A stretch of DNA of 56,725 nucleotides, from assembly GCA_026413865.1 (NCBI GenBank), contig JAOAKB010000009.1:1-56725 (forward strand), given 5' to 3'. This DNA comes from Nitrososphaeria archaeon. GTDB lineage: Archaea; Thermoproteota; Nitrososphaeria; JACIWG01. The translations under genes and the position numbers were made by a program. This document shows, piece after piece, positions 42,746 to 51,890 of this stretch (within the stretch, counting starts at the first letter, position 1; each line of letters opens with the position of its first letter). The notes beneath the pieces were generated by a model that ran no database searches, was not told the DNA's origin, and saw only the letters and a program-made list of their open reading frames with translations.

Positions 42746-43011
42746 CTCATTTTAGATAAACGATTTTCAGGACGACCAATAATTAATGTACCTGAAAGTT
42801 TTATTGTAAGTCCTGAAGGCAGTTTGAACTCAAACAAACTTACTTTTTTAGGTACTGCACGAACCTTTATACCATCATCCAAATATAACATATTTCTTGT
42901 TTCCATAACAACCTTTCCATTAAGTCCAATCAAGCTTCTAATTTTCGAATCAACAATTCTTGCTTCTAGACATATTAATTCATGATAAAATATGTTTGCT
43001 GAATTTATCAT
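42742..43011 (-). CDS. rnp1: Ribonuclease P protein component 1 (Rpp29/Pop4 homolog)
   Basis: The 89-residue protein has the Rpp29 beta-barrel pattern: FYHELICLEARIVDSKIRSL, IGLNGKVVMETRNMLYLDDG and TIKLSGTLIIGRPENRL. It pairs with Rpp21 on the RNase P RNA specificity domain. Its position between L29 and S17 is characteristic of archaea. Confidence 0.92.
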   Translation of the reverse strand: MINSANIFYHELICLEARIVDSKIRSLIGLNGKVVMETRNMLYLDDGIKVRAVPKKVSLFEFKLPSGLTIKLSGTLIIGRPENRLSKMR

Positions 43012-43235
43012 TTAATTTCCTCACCTTTAACTAAATTTAGTTGCTTTAATCTTTTAGCGGTTTCAAGCCTAGCAATATTCCTTCTGATGCTTTTTATTGA
43101 ACCTGTCTCCTTTTTAAGTAAGCCTCTCCTAGATAAACCTATTAGTCTATGATACTCGCTTCTAAGTTCAATAATACGCTTATCCAATTCTTCCATAGAA
43201 AGATCAAGCAGATCCTTCATCTTTAACATTTTCAA
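43008..43235 (-). CDS. rpl29: 50S ribosomal protein L29 (uL29)
   Basis: The small helical protein has LSMEELDKRIIELRSEYHRL and IKSIRRNIARLETAKRLKQL. Three starts are possible: TTG at 43235 (75 residues, best placed after gggtga), ATG at 43229 and ATG at 43220. It overlaps the S3 3' end. Confidence 0.92.
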   Translation of the reverse strand: MKMLKMKDLLDLSMEELDKRIIELRSEYHRLIGLSRRGLLKKETGSIKSIRRNIARLETAKRLKQLNLVKGEEIK

Positions 43236-43893
43236 CTAATTCACCCTCCTTTAGCTCACCTTCTCCCTTTAAAACATATTCTGGAATAACCTTCTCCTTC
43301 AAGGCTATTTTAACCTTAATACCAAACAAGCCCGCCTTCAAGAGCACACTTCGAGTAGCTTTTAAAACAGCAACTCTTGAAACTTCACCACTTTTTGGCA
43401 CAACACCAGCAACAAACTTTTGGTAATGCGCACGCTCACTTCTAATTTTACCAGAAATTATAATTTCTGCACCAAGGGCACCAGCATTCATTATCTGATT
43501 AAGAGCCCAAACAGCGGTTCTCCTAAAAGGAGTCCCTTTTTCCATTGAACCAGCTATTCTCTCACAAATCACTCTTGGATTAAGTTCAGGAACTTCGATT
43601 TCTGCGACAGAAATTTGAACATTATCAAGATTAAATTTTGAAGAAAGCTTATCAGTTAAATCTTTAATTCCCATACCCTTCCTTCCAATAACAAGGCCAG
43701 GCCGTGTAACATATATTGTTAGCCTAACACCTAATGGACCCTCAGAGATTTCAACACCACCATAACCTGCATCCTTTAAACTATCTTCTAGAAACTCATC
43801 TAGGTTTGCGAACATCAGCTGCTTATTTAATATCTTTTTAACAGGCGAACGTTCTATTTGGGCAGACATACGCTTACGACACCTCCCTTCCAA
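43204..43893 (-). CDS. rps3: 30S ribosomal protein S3 (uS3)
   Basis: The 229-residue protein carries a KH domain with IYVTRPGLVIGRKGMGIKDL, and the S3 C-terminal domain with IMNAGALGAEIIISGKIRSE and GLFGIKVKIALKEKVIPEYV. It lines the mRNA entry. Overlaps L22 by 20 bases. Confidence 0.96.
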   Translation of the reverse strand: MEGRCRKRMSAQIERSPVKKILNKQLMFANLDEFLEDSLKDAGYGGVEISEGPLGVRLTIYVTRPGLVIGRKGMGIKDLTDKLSSKFNLDNVQISVAEIEVPELNPRVICERIAGSMEKGTPFRRTAVWALNQIMNAGALGAEIIISGKIRSERAHYQKFVAGVVPKSGEVSRVAVLKATRSVLLKAGLFGIKVKIALKEKVIPEYVLKGEGELKEGELVENVKDEGSA

Positions 43894-44365
43894 TAAGTTC
43901 TATATGAACTAATACATGGAAGTTTGGTGAGGAACGTCCAAAGGCTCTTGGAATATAATCTTTTATAACAATTCCCTTATATGCATTTGCATGAACAATG
44001 ACCACATTTTCAACATTCATACCTTTAAATGAAGCATTATTTTCTAAATTGTCTAAGAGTTTAAGAAAAACTTTGGAGGCCTTTATAGGATAGCCCCCTG
44101 CATGATAACCTTTAGTAGAGGACTTATGCGGAACTTTACGATGATATCGTCTATAGGGTATTGCAACCTTTTTTTCGATAACATTTTCAAGTAATTCTCT
44201 TGCCTTAGAAATAGTTAGACCCTTTATAGCGGCACATATTTCTCTTGCATGCTTAGGAGAAATATTAACTTCTCTAGCACTAGCTCTAACATACAATAGT
44301 GGATCCTCTACTTGGAAACTATATCCAAACTTAGGCAAATATGACACCGAGTAAATTAACCCCAA
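43874..44365 (-). CDS. rpl22: 50S ribosomal protein L22 (uL22)
   Basis: The protein has ASAREVNISPKHAREICAAI, KGLTISKARELLENVIEKKV, GGYPIKASKVFLKLLDNLEN and the tunnel-lining end IPRAFGRSSPNFHVLVHIEL. There is no ATG: either TTG at 44365 (163 residues) or GTG at 44347 (157 residues) is used. The TATA element at 44375-44389 makes the GTG more likely, since the TTG would lie almost at or upstream of the transcription start. Confidence 0.93.
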   Translation of the reverse strand: MGLIYSVSYLPKFGYSFQVEDPLLYVRASAREVNISPKHAREICAAIKGLTISKARELLENVIEKKVAIPYRRYHRKVPHKSSTKGYHAGGYPIKASKVFLKLLDNLENNASFKGMNVENVVIVHANAYKGIVIKDYIPRAFGRSSPNFHVLVHIELIGREVS

Positions 44366-44374
44366 ATTTAATAG

Positions 44375-44389
44375 AATAAATACTTTAAT
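44375..44389 (-). promoter_or_regulatory. TATA-like element before L22 in the superoperon break
   Basis: Minus-strand cattaaagtatttat is centred about 35 nt before the GTG at 44347. It would start a second transcript for L22 through L13e. The rest of the 175-nt gap between S19 and L22 is A/T-rich, and I see no gene in it. Confidence 0.4.
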
Positions 44390-44540
44390 GTACTAATTTT
44401 CAGTATAACCTAAAATTTTGTCCCTAATGAAATAGGAAAATAGCTTGTATATTGTTAAATTGTTCGCTATAAAATCTGTTTTAGAATATATTGATTATGC
44501 GGGGAGTAAAACAATTGTATTATAAAGGGGCGAAAATAAC

Positions 44541-44936
44541 TCACTTTAGTGGAACATAGAGACTGGAACGTGAGGCACCAATACCTGGTGTACCATGTAC
44601 AACTTTTTTATTGGTGATAACAAATTCGCCTAGATAATGCCCTATCATTTCTGGTTTTATTTCAACTGGAACAAATTCTTTGCCATTATGCACATGTATT
44701 GTAAGACCAACCATTACTGGAAGAATTATCATATCTCTTGCATGCGTCCTCAATGGCCCTTTTATTAGACCCTCCTTAAGCTTACGGACTTCTTCCAAAA
44801 GTTTCATTTTTTCTTTGCTTAACCCCCTATTAAGAGAGCGACGCATTCTGGAAGGCAGCAAAGAGATAAATGTTTCATATGACATTGTCTGCAATTGTTC
44901 TAGGGTATAGCCTCTATACTTGAATTCCTTAACCAT
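44541..44936 (-). CDS. rps19: 30S ribosomal protein S19 (uS19)
   Basis: The 131-residue archaeal S19 has [40 protein letters not shown] and [20 protein letters not shown], then [20 protein letters not shown]. It is the last gene before the 175-nt break with L22. Confidence 0.96.
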   Translation of the reverse strand: MVKEFKYRGYTLEQLQTMSYETFISLLPSRMRRSLNRGLSKEKMKLLEEVRKLKEGLIKGPLRTHARDMIILPVMVGLTIHVHNGKEFVPVEIKPEMIGHYLGEFVITNKKVVHGTPGIGASRSSLYVPLK

Positions 44937-44937
44937 T

Positions 44938-45687
44938 TTACTTCACCTCAAGAGTCTTTCTAACACGTTTTCTACCAGTTTTTCTTGGTGCAATGTGACC
45001 AACCTTTCTACCTGGTGGAGCATTTCTTGAAGTTGATGTAGACTTCCCTGGATGTTGATGGCGTCCCCCTCCAAATGGATGATGCACCACAGCCATTGCA
45101 ACACCTCTAACTCGTGGGTAAAGTTTTCTTTTAGCTTTCATCTTATAGAAGTTTGCACCAGCTTTGAGAAGAGGCTTCTCTCCAAACCCACCTCCAGCGA
45201 CAACACCTATTGTTGCTCTACATCTTCCATCTAGTAGAACCATTTTCCCACTTGGAAGTTTAACTATACTTCCTTCATTAGTCTGTGAGAAGAGTATTGC
45301 TGAGGAACCGGCAGACCTTACGAACTTACCTCCATCACCCGGACGTCTTTCTATATTACAGATTATAGAACCCTCTGTTATATCCTTCAACATAAGCACA
45401 TTCCCGTTTTTTTGACTGGCTTTCGGCCCAAACTCTATTACGGAACCAATTTCTAATCCTTTCACAGCTGGAAGATAGTAATGTGTGTCTCCAACCTTTA
45501 TCTGTGCTAGCGGAGCGATTCGCCCTCGTTCATGCAATATTCTTTCAACAATACCTATTACCTTTTCTTCAGTTAATGGAGGATAAGTTACAGAAGATAT
45601 TTTGCCTTTTTTAGGGGCTAAATACTGTATATGCCCCATTCCTCTCCTTTGTTGGATAAGTGATTTACCCATATTTTTCACACTCAC
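44938..45687 (-). CDS. rpl2: 50S ribosomal protein L2 (uL2)
   Basis: The 249-residue protein has the catalytic-centre loop region [20 protein letters not shown] with the conserved histidine, then [22 protein letters not shown]3-like and KOW-like domains come before it. Overlaps L23 by four bases. Confidence 0.97.
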   Translation of the reverse strand: MSVKNMGKSLIQQRRGMGHIQYLAPKKGKISSVTYPPLTEEKVIGIVERILHERGRIAPLAQIKVGDTHYYLPAVKGLEIGSVIEFGPKASQKNGNVLMLKDITEGSIICNIERRPGDGGKFVRSAGSSAILFSQTNEGSIVKLPSGKMVLLDGRCRATIGVVAGGGFGEKPLLKAGANFYKMKAKRKLYPRVRGVAMAVVHHPFGGGRHQHPGKSTSTSRNAPPGRKVGHIAPRKTGRKRVRKTLEVK

Positions 45688-45950
45688 ATAATACCAATTT
45701 TAGAGGCCAAGTCTGTTGCGGAATATCCTTTAGAAAGTCGAACATAGGCTTTTTTCCCTTCCTTACATATTAGTACATTAACCTTATCAACTTTAACATT
45801 ATAAAGTGTTTCAATAGCTTGTTTTATCTTTCTTTTATTAGCTTTAGTGTCTACAATAAATGTTAACGTATTACTTCTAGAAATAAGCATAGAAGCCTTT
45901 TCTGTTACATAAGGATACTTTATAATTTTTAAAGCTTCCATTTGATTCAT
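45684..45950 (-). CDS. rpl23: 50S ribosomal protein L23 (uL23)
   Basis: The 88-residue protein has IIKYPYVTEKASMLISRSNT, VDTKANKRKIKQAIETLYNV and KVNVLICKEGKKAYVRLSKG. It forms the exit-site platform for the signal recognition particle. Confidence 0.96.
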   Translation of the reverse strand: MNQMEALKIIKYPYVTEKASMLISRSNTLTFIVDTKANKRKIKQAIETLYNVKVDKVNVLICKEGKKAYVRLSKGYSATDLASKIGIM

Positions 45951-46747
45951 GATACCACACCCTTAAATCGCTCATCCAAGCATTTAATGGCATCTTCTAC
46001 CCAAATAACAAACCGAATAGGATGACCACCTGGAACGAGGTCTAGTACTGAAAGGGAATTAATATCAACCACATTAAGTCCAGGTATATTTTTGGCAATT
46101 TTTTTTAGATTATTATTTGAGGAGGACGTGACAATAAGAGGACCTACTGGAACACGCTTTGTTCTACCTCTTAGTTCAGCCTTCCCGCTTCTTCTTTTAA
46201 TACCCTCTTTTATTCGTTCTAACTCCTCATCGACACCCCAAATTTTAAAAGCGTTTATAACATCCTTAACTTTAGAAACATTTTCAAATTCTGATGATAC
46301 AATGAATGGAAATGATGGAATATTTTGCACATGATGGCCTCTTTCTTCAACAACCTTTCTTAGGGAAGTAGCGGCTATGGCTGAAGCTAATGCAAGAAGC
46401 CGCTCTTTTTTGTTTACCCTCTTATAAATCCTTTTTTCTGCTTTTGGTGGATGGGCAAGACGGCCTTTAACTACACCAGCAACACCAGCAGCCATTCCAG
46501 CTCTGCTGTATCTTTCTCCTTTGACACGTGGAACTCTTGCTACACCATGACCTGTTTGCCAAGATTGTGCAGAAGTTCTTTCACCTGCCATAGGATCACG
46601 ACCCTTTGGCTGTAGCTTGTGAGTCCACATTGCAACATAGACCCTATGGATCAGATCCGGTCTATAGGGTAATGAGAAGATTTTGGGTAGGGTAATTTTT
46701 GATTTTTCTGAACCATCTAAACCATATACTGGAACCATACTACTCAT
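45947..46747 (-). CDS. rpl4: 50S ribosomal protein L4 (uL4, archaeal L4e type)
   Basis: The 266-residue protein has DPMAGERTSAQSWQTGHGVA, RVPRVKGERYSRAGMAAGVA, GVVKGRLAHPPKAEKRIYKR and a C-terminal LNVVDINSLSVLDLVPGGHP. Overlaps L23 by four bases and starts two bases after L3. Confidence 0.96.
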   Translation of the reverse strand: MSSMVPVYGLDGSEKSKITLPKIFSLPYRPDLIHRVYVAMWTHKLQPKGRDPMAGERTSAQSWQTGHGVARVPRVKGERYSRAGMAAGVAGVVKGRLAHPPKAEKRIYKRVNKKERLLALASAIAATSLRKVVEERGHHVQNIPSFPFIVSSEFENVSKVKDVINAFKIWGVDEELERIKEGIKRRSGKAELRGRTKRVPVGPLIVTSSSNNNLKKIAKNIPGLNVVDINSLSVLDLVPGGHPIRFVIWVEDAIKCLDERFKGVVS

Positions 46748-46749
46748 AA

Positions 46750-47772
46750 TTACTCACTCTTAACAGGAATTGGAGAAACACTTGTATAGATAATTTTTGG
46801 AGGAGTGGGCTTTTCCACCTTACTTCTTATTGCAAAACGTAGTACAATGGGACGTTTTGGAGGACCTTGTACACTACCATCAACTACAAGATAGTCGCCT
46901 TTCACTATACCAAAATGTTTGAAACCACCTTTGGGACTAAAGATCACACCCTCTTCAGTTGAGGAACAAATTAAAATCCTTTTGTTATAAGATGTTCTTT
47001 GATGGAAGCCCATTTGGCCAGCTCTTGGAACAGTATATGTTACAGCGGCCGGATGCCAAGCACCAAGACAGCCAACAGCTCTAACACTCTTCCTTGATTT
47101 ATGTTGTTTCCTTTTTATACCGAATCTTTTAACAGGACCTTGAAAACCTTTACCTTTTGTTATACCAATAGTGTCAACAAAGTCACCTGGCTTAAAAATA
47201 TCCTTAACTCTTATAGTTGAACCCAAAATTGATTTTGCATATTCAATTCTATCTTTAATCGATTTACCCCCACCAATTTCCACTTCTAGAATAATGGGCT
47301 TTTTTTGTGAGAGATTTGCTTCATGTGGTTCTGCTCCAACAATAACGACAACGCGTTTTACGCTTTCTATAAATTTATCTAGAACACTAATATCATATTT
47401 TTTAGCCAAACATCCTCTGGGCACAGCTCGTTCATAAACCTTAGGCAACCTATCAGAATATACTTCAGTAAGAGCATATTCACCTTCTACATTTTCACCA
47501 TACAATCTAATTCCACAAATTCTAATGGGCGGGCAGGCTAAAACAGTTGAAGCTCGAAAAACAGGCTTCCCAAATGTTGGGGAACGTGGATTTTCTCCAG
47601 AAATAATTGTATGCATCATACCAGCCTTAAATCCTATGAAACCAAGTAGACTAGGCTTAGGGCTGTCTAGCTGACCCCAATATCTAACACGTGGGACTAT
47701 ATCATCAGCTCTAACCCTAGGTCTAAAGGCTAATGATCCATGTCTAGGAGCATTTTTTTTCCTATGACCCAA
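46750..47772 (-). CDS. rpl3: 50S ribosomal protein L3 (uL3)
   Basis: The 340-residue archaeal/eukaryote-type L3 begins GHRKKNAPRHGSLAFRPRVR and contains GITKGKGFQGPVKRFGIKRK, RAGQMGFHQRTSYNKRIL and SVQGPPKRPIVLRFAIR. The start is a TTG at 47772. It is the first gene of the superoperon, with its own TATA box, 118 nt downstream of the SPOUT gene. Confidence 0.96.
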   Translation of the reverse strand: MGHRKKNAPRHGSLAFRPRVRADDIVPRVRYWGQLDSPKPSLLGFIGFKAGMMHTIISGENPRSPTFGKPVFRASTVLACPPIRICGIRLYGENVEGEYALTEVYSDRLPKVYERAVPRGCLAKKYDISVLDKFIESVKRVVVIVGAEPHEANLSQKKPIILEVEIGGGKSIKDRIEYAKSILGSTIRVKDIFKPGDFVDTIGITKGKGFQGPVKRFGIKRKQHKSRKSVRAVGCLGAWHPAAVTYTVPRAGQMGFHQRTSYNKRILICSSTEEGVIFSPKGGFKHFGIVKGDYLVVDGSVQGPPKRPIVLRFAIRSKVEKPTPPKIIYTSVSPIPVKSE

Positions 47773-47807
47773 ATTTGATCACTTGCGTACCTTACCAAAA
47801 CCGATAC

Positions 47808-47819
47808 TATTTTTAAAGC
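47808..47819 (-). promoter_or_regulatory. TATA box of the L3 ribosomal superoperon
   Basis: Minus-strand gctttaaaaata is centred about 41 nt before the L3 TTG, predicting a start near 47787 and a leader of about 15 bases. Confidence 0.45.
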
Positions 47820-47890
47820 TTTACTTTTTTAATTTTACAATTTTTCAAACCTTTTAGAATCAAATACTGTCTATGACATAATAAGAAAAG

Positions 47891-48727
47891 TTAGGAGATT
47901 AAGTTCATAATATTAACTATTGAAAGAGAAATAAAGATCGCTTCTTCCGTTCTTATAGAGACAGTTCCCTGTTCAGGAACAAAATTAAGCACAAAATCAC
48001 AGACATCTTCAGGCCTTAAACTCTCGTCTTTTAATATGTCATATAAACCTCTTTTGGGCGAACCGAATATTAAAGCTATATTTGAAGAAGATTTTATAGC
48101 AGATTTCACTTCCTCAAAACATGTATTTATAGGAGAACCTAATCTAGAAGCAATTATTTTTAAACCACTAAACCCGCTTTTTAGGAACTTGCCTATGGGG
48201 CCGACTCTGAATATCCTGTAACCCCAATATTCTTTTACTTCACCACTTTTCGCCCTACGACATATTGGATAAGGTTCTAGTTTGTCGATAACACAAGTAA
48301 CACGTTCACCTTCATAAGCAGAACCATTAAACTTTATTGGTTTATCTAAACCCAGATCAACCCACAAGGAACCACCACTTCGAAATACTACACCTTCTCT
48401 AATTTCACCTATTTTAAGTTCACTTAATGGAATCCAAGCCTTATGATGAGGGGTTTTTAATGGTGGTAAAACACCAACTTCCTTTAAATTTTCAGACAAA
48501 GGAAACAGTCTTTTTCTAAGATACTGTGGAGTTTCAATATACTCAAGAATCAATTTTATCAATTTAAAATCATCTTCATAAATACCGCCTTCATCAGTAT
48601 AAATGTAGATTTTTTCAACTTTAAAAATTGCACAAGCCCTAGCAATCAAACCCAATTTTACAGTCCTATCCCTTAAACCTTTATCCTCACATAATAATGA
48701 GTCCGGTAAAAATATTGAAATAGACAT
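47891..48727 (-). CDS. Archaeal SPOUT-type RNA methyltransferase (COG2106 family)
   Basis: The 278-residue protein begins SISIFLPDSLLCEDKGLRDR TVKLGLIARACAIFKV, has a beta-barrel insert (LPPLKTPHHKAWIP, GVVFRSGGSLWVDLGLD), and ends with the trefoil-knot SAM site ALIFGSPKRGLYDIL and FVPEQGTVSIRTEEAIFISL. This family sits upstream of L3 in many archaea and is predicted to methylate a base in rRNA. The exact target is not known from sequence. Confidence 0.87.
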   Translation of the reverse strand: MSISIFLPDSLLCEDKGLRDRTVKLGLIARACAIFKVEKIYIYTDEGGIYEDDFKLIKLILEYIETPQYLRKRLFPLSENLKEVGVLPPLKTPHHKAWIPLSELKIGEIREGVVFRSGGSLWVDLGLDKPIKFNGSAYEGERVTCVIDKLEPYPICRRAKSGEVKEYWGYRIFRVGPIGKFLKSGFSGLKIIASRLGSPINTCFEEVKSAIKSSSNIALIFGSPKRGLYDILKDESLRPEDVCDFVLNFVPEQGTVSIRTEEAIFISLSIVNIMNLIS

Positions 48728-48750
48728 CGAACACTAATTCCATGACAGCC

Positions 48751-48766
48751 AATAAATAAATATTTT
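48751..48766. promoter_or_regulatory. Shared A/T-rich TATA region between the SPOUT and PDCD5 genes
   Basis: The sequence aataaataaatatttt is 29 nt from the PDCD5 ATG at 48795 and 24 nt from the SPOUT ATG at 48727. It offers TATA-like matches on both strands in a 67-nt divergent gap. Confidence 0.4.
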
Positions 48767-48794
48767 AGTTAATAGGTATAAATGGTGATGGCTT

Positions 48795-49160
48795 ATGAGT
48801 GAAGAAGATATTGAACTTCGATTAATTAAGGCAAAGAAGATGGCTGAACTAGCTAAAAAAATACAGACAAAAAGTAAAGAAAAAACATCAAGAGAAATCG
48901 TTTTAGAACATCTTGTTGAGAGAGGAGATGAGGTTCTAACAAAAGCAGAAGAACTTTATCCAAGAGAAATGAAGATTATAGAAGAAAAATTAGCTGAACT
49001 AATCAAAACAGGTGAAATTTCAACTATAACAGGAGGACAGCTACTTGGTCTCCTTAGAACATTGGGATTACATGTTCCTATAGAGACCAAAATTACCTTC
49101 TATGAGAATGGAAAATTTATTTCCTTCCAAGAGAAATTAAAGAAGTCAATTGAGGAATAA
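48795..49160 (+). CDS. PDCD5-like DNA-binding protein (TFAR19/COG2118 family)
   Basis: The 121-residue helical protein has the PDCD5 pattern REIVLEHLVERGDEVLTKAE then EKLAELIKTGEISTITGGQL with LLGLLRTLGLHVPIETKITF. The charged N-terminus ELRLIKAKKMAELAKKI is typical. Its role in archaea is unresolved (double-stranded DNA binding, possibly chaperone-linked). The ribosome site ggtgat precedes the ATG. It is divergent from the SPOUT gene and convergent with the aminomutase-like gene. Confidence 0.75.
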   Translation: MSEEDIELRLIKAKKMAELAKKIQTKSKEKTSREIVLEHLVERGDEVLTKAEELYPREMKIIEEKLAELIKTGEISTITGGQLLGLLRTLGLHVPIETKITFYENGKFISFQEKLKKSIEE

Positions 49161-49167
49161 TACAGAC

Positions 49168-50454
49168 TTATTTTAATTGTTTAATAAAACTTTCAGTCAC
49201 AGCTATCAAATTATCTATATCCTCACGAGTGTGAGGAAGAGATATGAAAAAGTGTACTTTACCTGGAGCCATTGCCAATATACTATTAGATATTAAGTGA
49301 TAGAAATATTTTTTCTCAATTTCCTTATTTGATTTAGAAAGCAGCGTTTTTAGATCATAGTGTTTAACTTGTTCCTTAAGAAAATGTACTTTAACCATTG
49401 AACCTAGACCAGCCACGTATCCTTTAATATCATTTTTTTCTAAAATTTCCTGTAGACCTTTCTTTAATCTTTCACCCAAATTATTTATGTGATTATAGAC
49501 TGTACCCTTTTTGTATTCCTTCATAGCTTCATAGCCAGCCCTCATTACGAGAGGATTACCGCTATAGGTTCCACCTTGGACAACATTTTCAGACCTTTTT
49601 GGATACTTAATATGATCCATTAACTCCATGATTTCAGTTTTACCTCCAACAGCGCCTACAGGGAATTCTCCACCACCTATTGCCTTGCCAAATGTTGTTA
49701 AATCCGGCTTAATATTCAAAAGCTCTTGACCGCCACCAGGTGCGAGCCTAAATCCTGTTATAACTTCATCAGCAATAAGTAGAGTACCTGTACTATCACA
49801 AATTTCTCTTAAACCTTTAGCAAACTCCCTTTCAACTGCTACACACGTTGCACCTTGAACAGGTTCAAAGAAGATACATGCAACTTCCTCACTTTTAATA
49901 ACCTTTTCTGTAGCATCAAGGTCATTGAATGGTAGGATTACAGTGTTTTTTGTTGCCAGTGAATCTATTCCTGCACTTTCTGGCTCATCCCATGGCCAAT
50001 TTACTGCAACATAGAGTGGATCCAGAACACCATGAAAGTGACCTGCAAACTTTCCAATCTTCATTCTTTTAGTAAAAGCTCTCGCAAGCCTTATAGCATG
50101 CATGTTCGCCTCTGTACCACTATTATTAAATCTTATCATTTCAACACTTGGAACAAGCTTGCAAACTTCTTCAGCAAGTTTAACTTCCCATTCATTACAT
50201 ACTCCAAAATGAAAACCTAGATCAAGCTGTTCTTTAACAGCATCAACAACACATTTTGGCATATGACCTAAAACTAGTGCACCATGACCCATCCAATAGT
50301 CAACATACTCCCTACCTTCAACGTCAATAAGTCTACAACCATAAGCCTTCCTAGCATAAAATGGGTAAGGTTCAAAATATCTAAATGGCCTTGTCACACC
50401 AGCAGGAATCACTTTAACAGCCCTATCATACAATTCTTTATTAGATGAGGACAT
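49168..50454 (-). CDS. hemL: Glutamate-1-semialdehyde 2,1-aminomutase-like class III aminotransferase
   Basis: The 428-residue PLP enzyme has EMIRFNNSGTEANMHAIRLA then FAGHFHGVLDP, FEPVQGATCVAVER, LIADEVITGFRLAPGG and the PLP lysine in LTTFGKAIGGGEFPVGAVGG, followed by GGTYSGNPLVMRAG. These match GSA aminomutase (tetrapyrrole precursor synthesis). Related class III aminotransferases are hard to exclude, and no other haem genes are in the window. It lies 54 nt downstream of tRNA-Glu. Confidence 0.72.
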   Translation of the reverse strand: MSSSNKELYDRAVKVIPAGVTRPFRYFEPYPFYARKAYGCRLIDVEGREYVDYWMGHGALVLGHMPKCVVDAVKEQLDLGFHFGVCNEWEVKLAEEVCKLVPSVEMIRFNNSGTEANMHAIRLARAFTKRMKIGKFAGHFHGVLDPLYVAVNWPWDEPESAGIDSLATKNTVILPFNDLDATEKVIKSEEVACIFFEPVQGATCVAVEREFAKGLREICDSTGTLLIADEVITGFRLAPGGGQELLNIKPDLTTFGKAIGGGEFPVGAVGGKTEIMELMDHIKYPKRSENVVQGGTYSGNPLVMRAGYEAMKEYKKGTVYNHINNLGERLKKGLQEILEKNDIKGYVAGLGSMVKVHFLKEQVKHYDLKTLLSKSNKEIEKKYFYHLISNSILAMAPGKVHFFISLPHTREDIDNLIAVTESFIKQLK

Positions 50455-50496
50455 AGAACTTCAATTAAGGTTAATTTTTGGTATACATAAAGTTTT

Positions 50497-50584
<88 letters not shown>

Positions 50585-50652
50585 GCATTTACAGTGGATT
50601 TTTAGCAAGTTTATTAATGTTTTGTCCTTCTAGCGGAAAGATAGTGTTAAAG

Positions 50653-50769
50653 CTATGAAGAAAGTTTTAACTCTATTACTGCTAGTAATATTATAGCAAA
50701 AGCTAGAATGATTATTGCAGAAGTTATTGATGAAAGAAGCATGGCATTTAGTTCAGCTATATCAACCAT
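50653..50769 (-). CDS. Putative 38-residue single-helix membrane microprotein
   Basis: The frame runs from an ATG at 50769, with a gaaagaag purine stretch in front, to a TAG at 50653-50655. It reads MVDIAELNAMLLSSITSAII then ILAFAIILLAVIELKLSS: a short polar head, one strongly hydrophobic helix of about 20 residues and a basic end. It lies between the orphan 299-residue gene and tRNA-Glu on the same strand. No family is recognised. It could be a chance frame. Confidence 0.42.
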   Translation of the reverse strand: MVDIAELNAMLLSSITSAIIILAFAIILLAVIELKLSS

Positions 50770-50804
50770 CTTCTTTCGTAATTATACCATCGTTAAGAGA
50801 GAAT

Positions 50805-51704
50805 TTAAATTTTTATTTCATGATAGGAGTTAAAAATGTGAAATGAGTCAAAACAATAATTTTTTAATTCCTTAAATATAGAAAGTAGTCCTTCATAACC
50901 CAATTCTGAATTAATTTTTTTGAAAAATATACTTGAATCTTCGAACACAATAAAAGATTTTTTCCTTTTCAAGTTTATTGGAAACTCATAAGCTGATAAA
51001 AGATTTTCGAGCAAGCTAAGGAAGTTGTAAAATGTAGTTTCAGCCTTAAACATTAGTTTAGAACCTGGTTTTATGATTGGAATAGAGTCTGGTTCGATGG
51101 GGAAATTGAAAAGACATTCTATTTTTTCTGGTCTAAGAATTCTGCACAATTTCATTAAAATTATTAATTCATCTTCAAGAATATAATAGTAATTAGTTTT
51201 CCTGTTCATGACCCAAACTGACTTCGGTGACTCAAATCTACTTTTAAGAGAAATTTTTAATACATCATTAAACCAATTTAGGATAAAGTAACTATTTTCA
51301 AAATACCTATCAATTGGCTTTAATTCATAAGGTCTTAATACTCTTTTATAATGATTAACATTTTTTAAAAAATTAATCATATACGATTCTATTGGGAAAA
51401 AAGATACAATCTTTCCACTACTATAAAGCTTGATATAATTTCTAAAGAGGGATTTAAAACGTAATGTAGCAGAATAAGGGGGAAAACTTGTTCTATAATT
51501 CTTTAACCAATTAAGAGCAGATGCACCTTTTACTCTAACACCTGGTTTAGGAAATAGAGTTATTAGATGAAAATCATTACAGGTCAATTCATTTACTATA
51601 TCATAAAATTGTTTTTTAGAAAGAAATGGAAGCGCGTAAGAAAAAGACTCTGAATCCTTTCCTCCTATACCTGCTACTCTATAAAGCCTAAAATATTTTT
51701 TCAC
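50805..51704 (-). CDS. Hypothetical protein, 299 residues, unrecognised family
   Basis: The protein is rich in aromatic residues and lysine, with no membrane helix, no signal peptide and no clear catalytic motif. It starts MKKYFRLYRVAGIGGKDSES and has PYSATLRFKSLFRNYIKLYS and VWVMNRKTNYYYILEDELII. The full-length open frame and codon use like its neighbours support it as a gene. It is divergent from thioredoxin and upstream of the microprotein frame. I cannot assign a function. Confidence 0.65.
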   Translation of the reverse strand: MKKYFRLYRVAGIGGKDSESFSYALPFLSKKQFYDIVNELTCNDFHLITLFPKPGVRVKGASALNWLKNYRTSFPPYSATLRFKSLFRNYIKLYSSGKIVSFFPIESYMINFLKNVNHYKRVLRPYELKPIDRYFENSYFILNWFNDVLKISLKSRFESPKSVWVMNRKTNYYYILEDELIILMKLCRILRPEKIECLFNFPIEPDSIPIIKPGSKLMFKAETTFYNFLSLLENLLSAYEFPINLKRKKSFIVFEDSSIFFKKINSELGYEGLLSIFKELKNYCFDSFHIFNSYHEIKI

Positions 51705-51812
51705 AGTGCATCAATATATTCCATTAGCAGTAAACTTAATAGGTTTTATTATTCTAAAAATTTCTTTAAAAGCAAACAAGCAAAACGTGAAAGCAATTAA
51801 TCAGAATTAAAA

Positions 51813-51824
51813 TTTTTATAAAAT
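51813..51824 (+). promoter_or_regulatory. TATA box of the thioredoxin gene
   Basis: The sequence tttttataaaat predicts a start near 51846 and a leader of about 45 bases ending in the strong ribosome site gagagg ahead of the ATG at 51891. This is a longer leader than most genes here. Confidence 0.42.
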
Positions 51825-51890
51825 AGAAACTTTTAAGAGCGATAAACATTAATACAATAAAAATAAATCTTTAAAGAAGAGAGAGGAATA

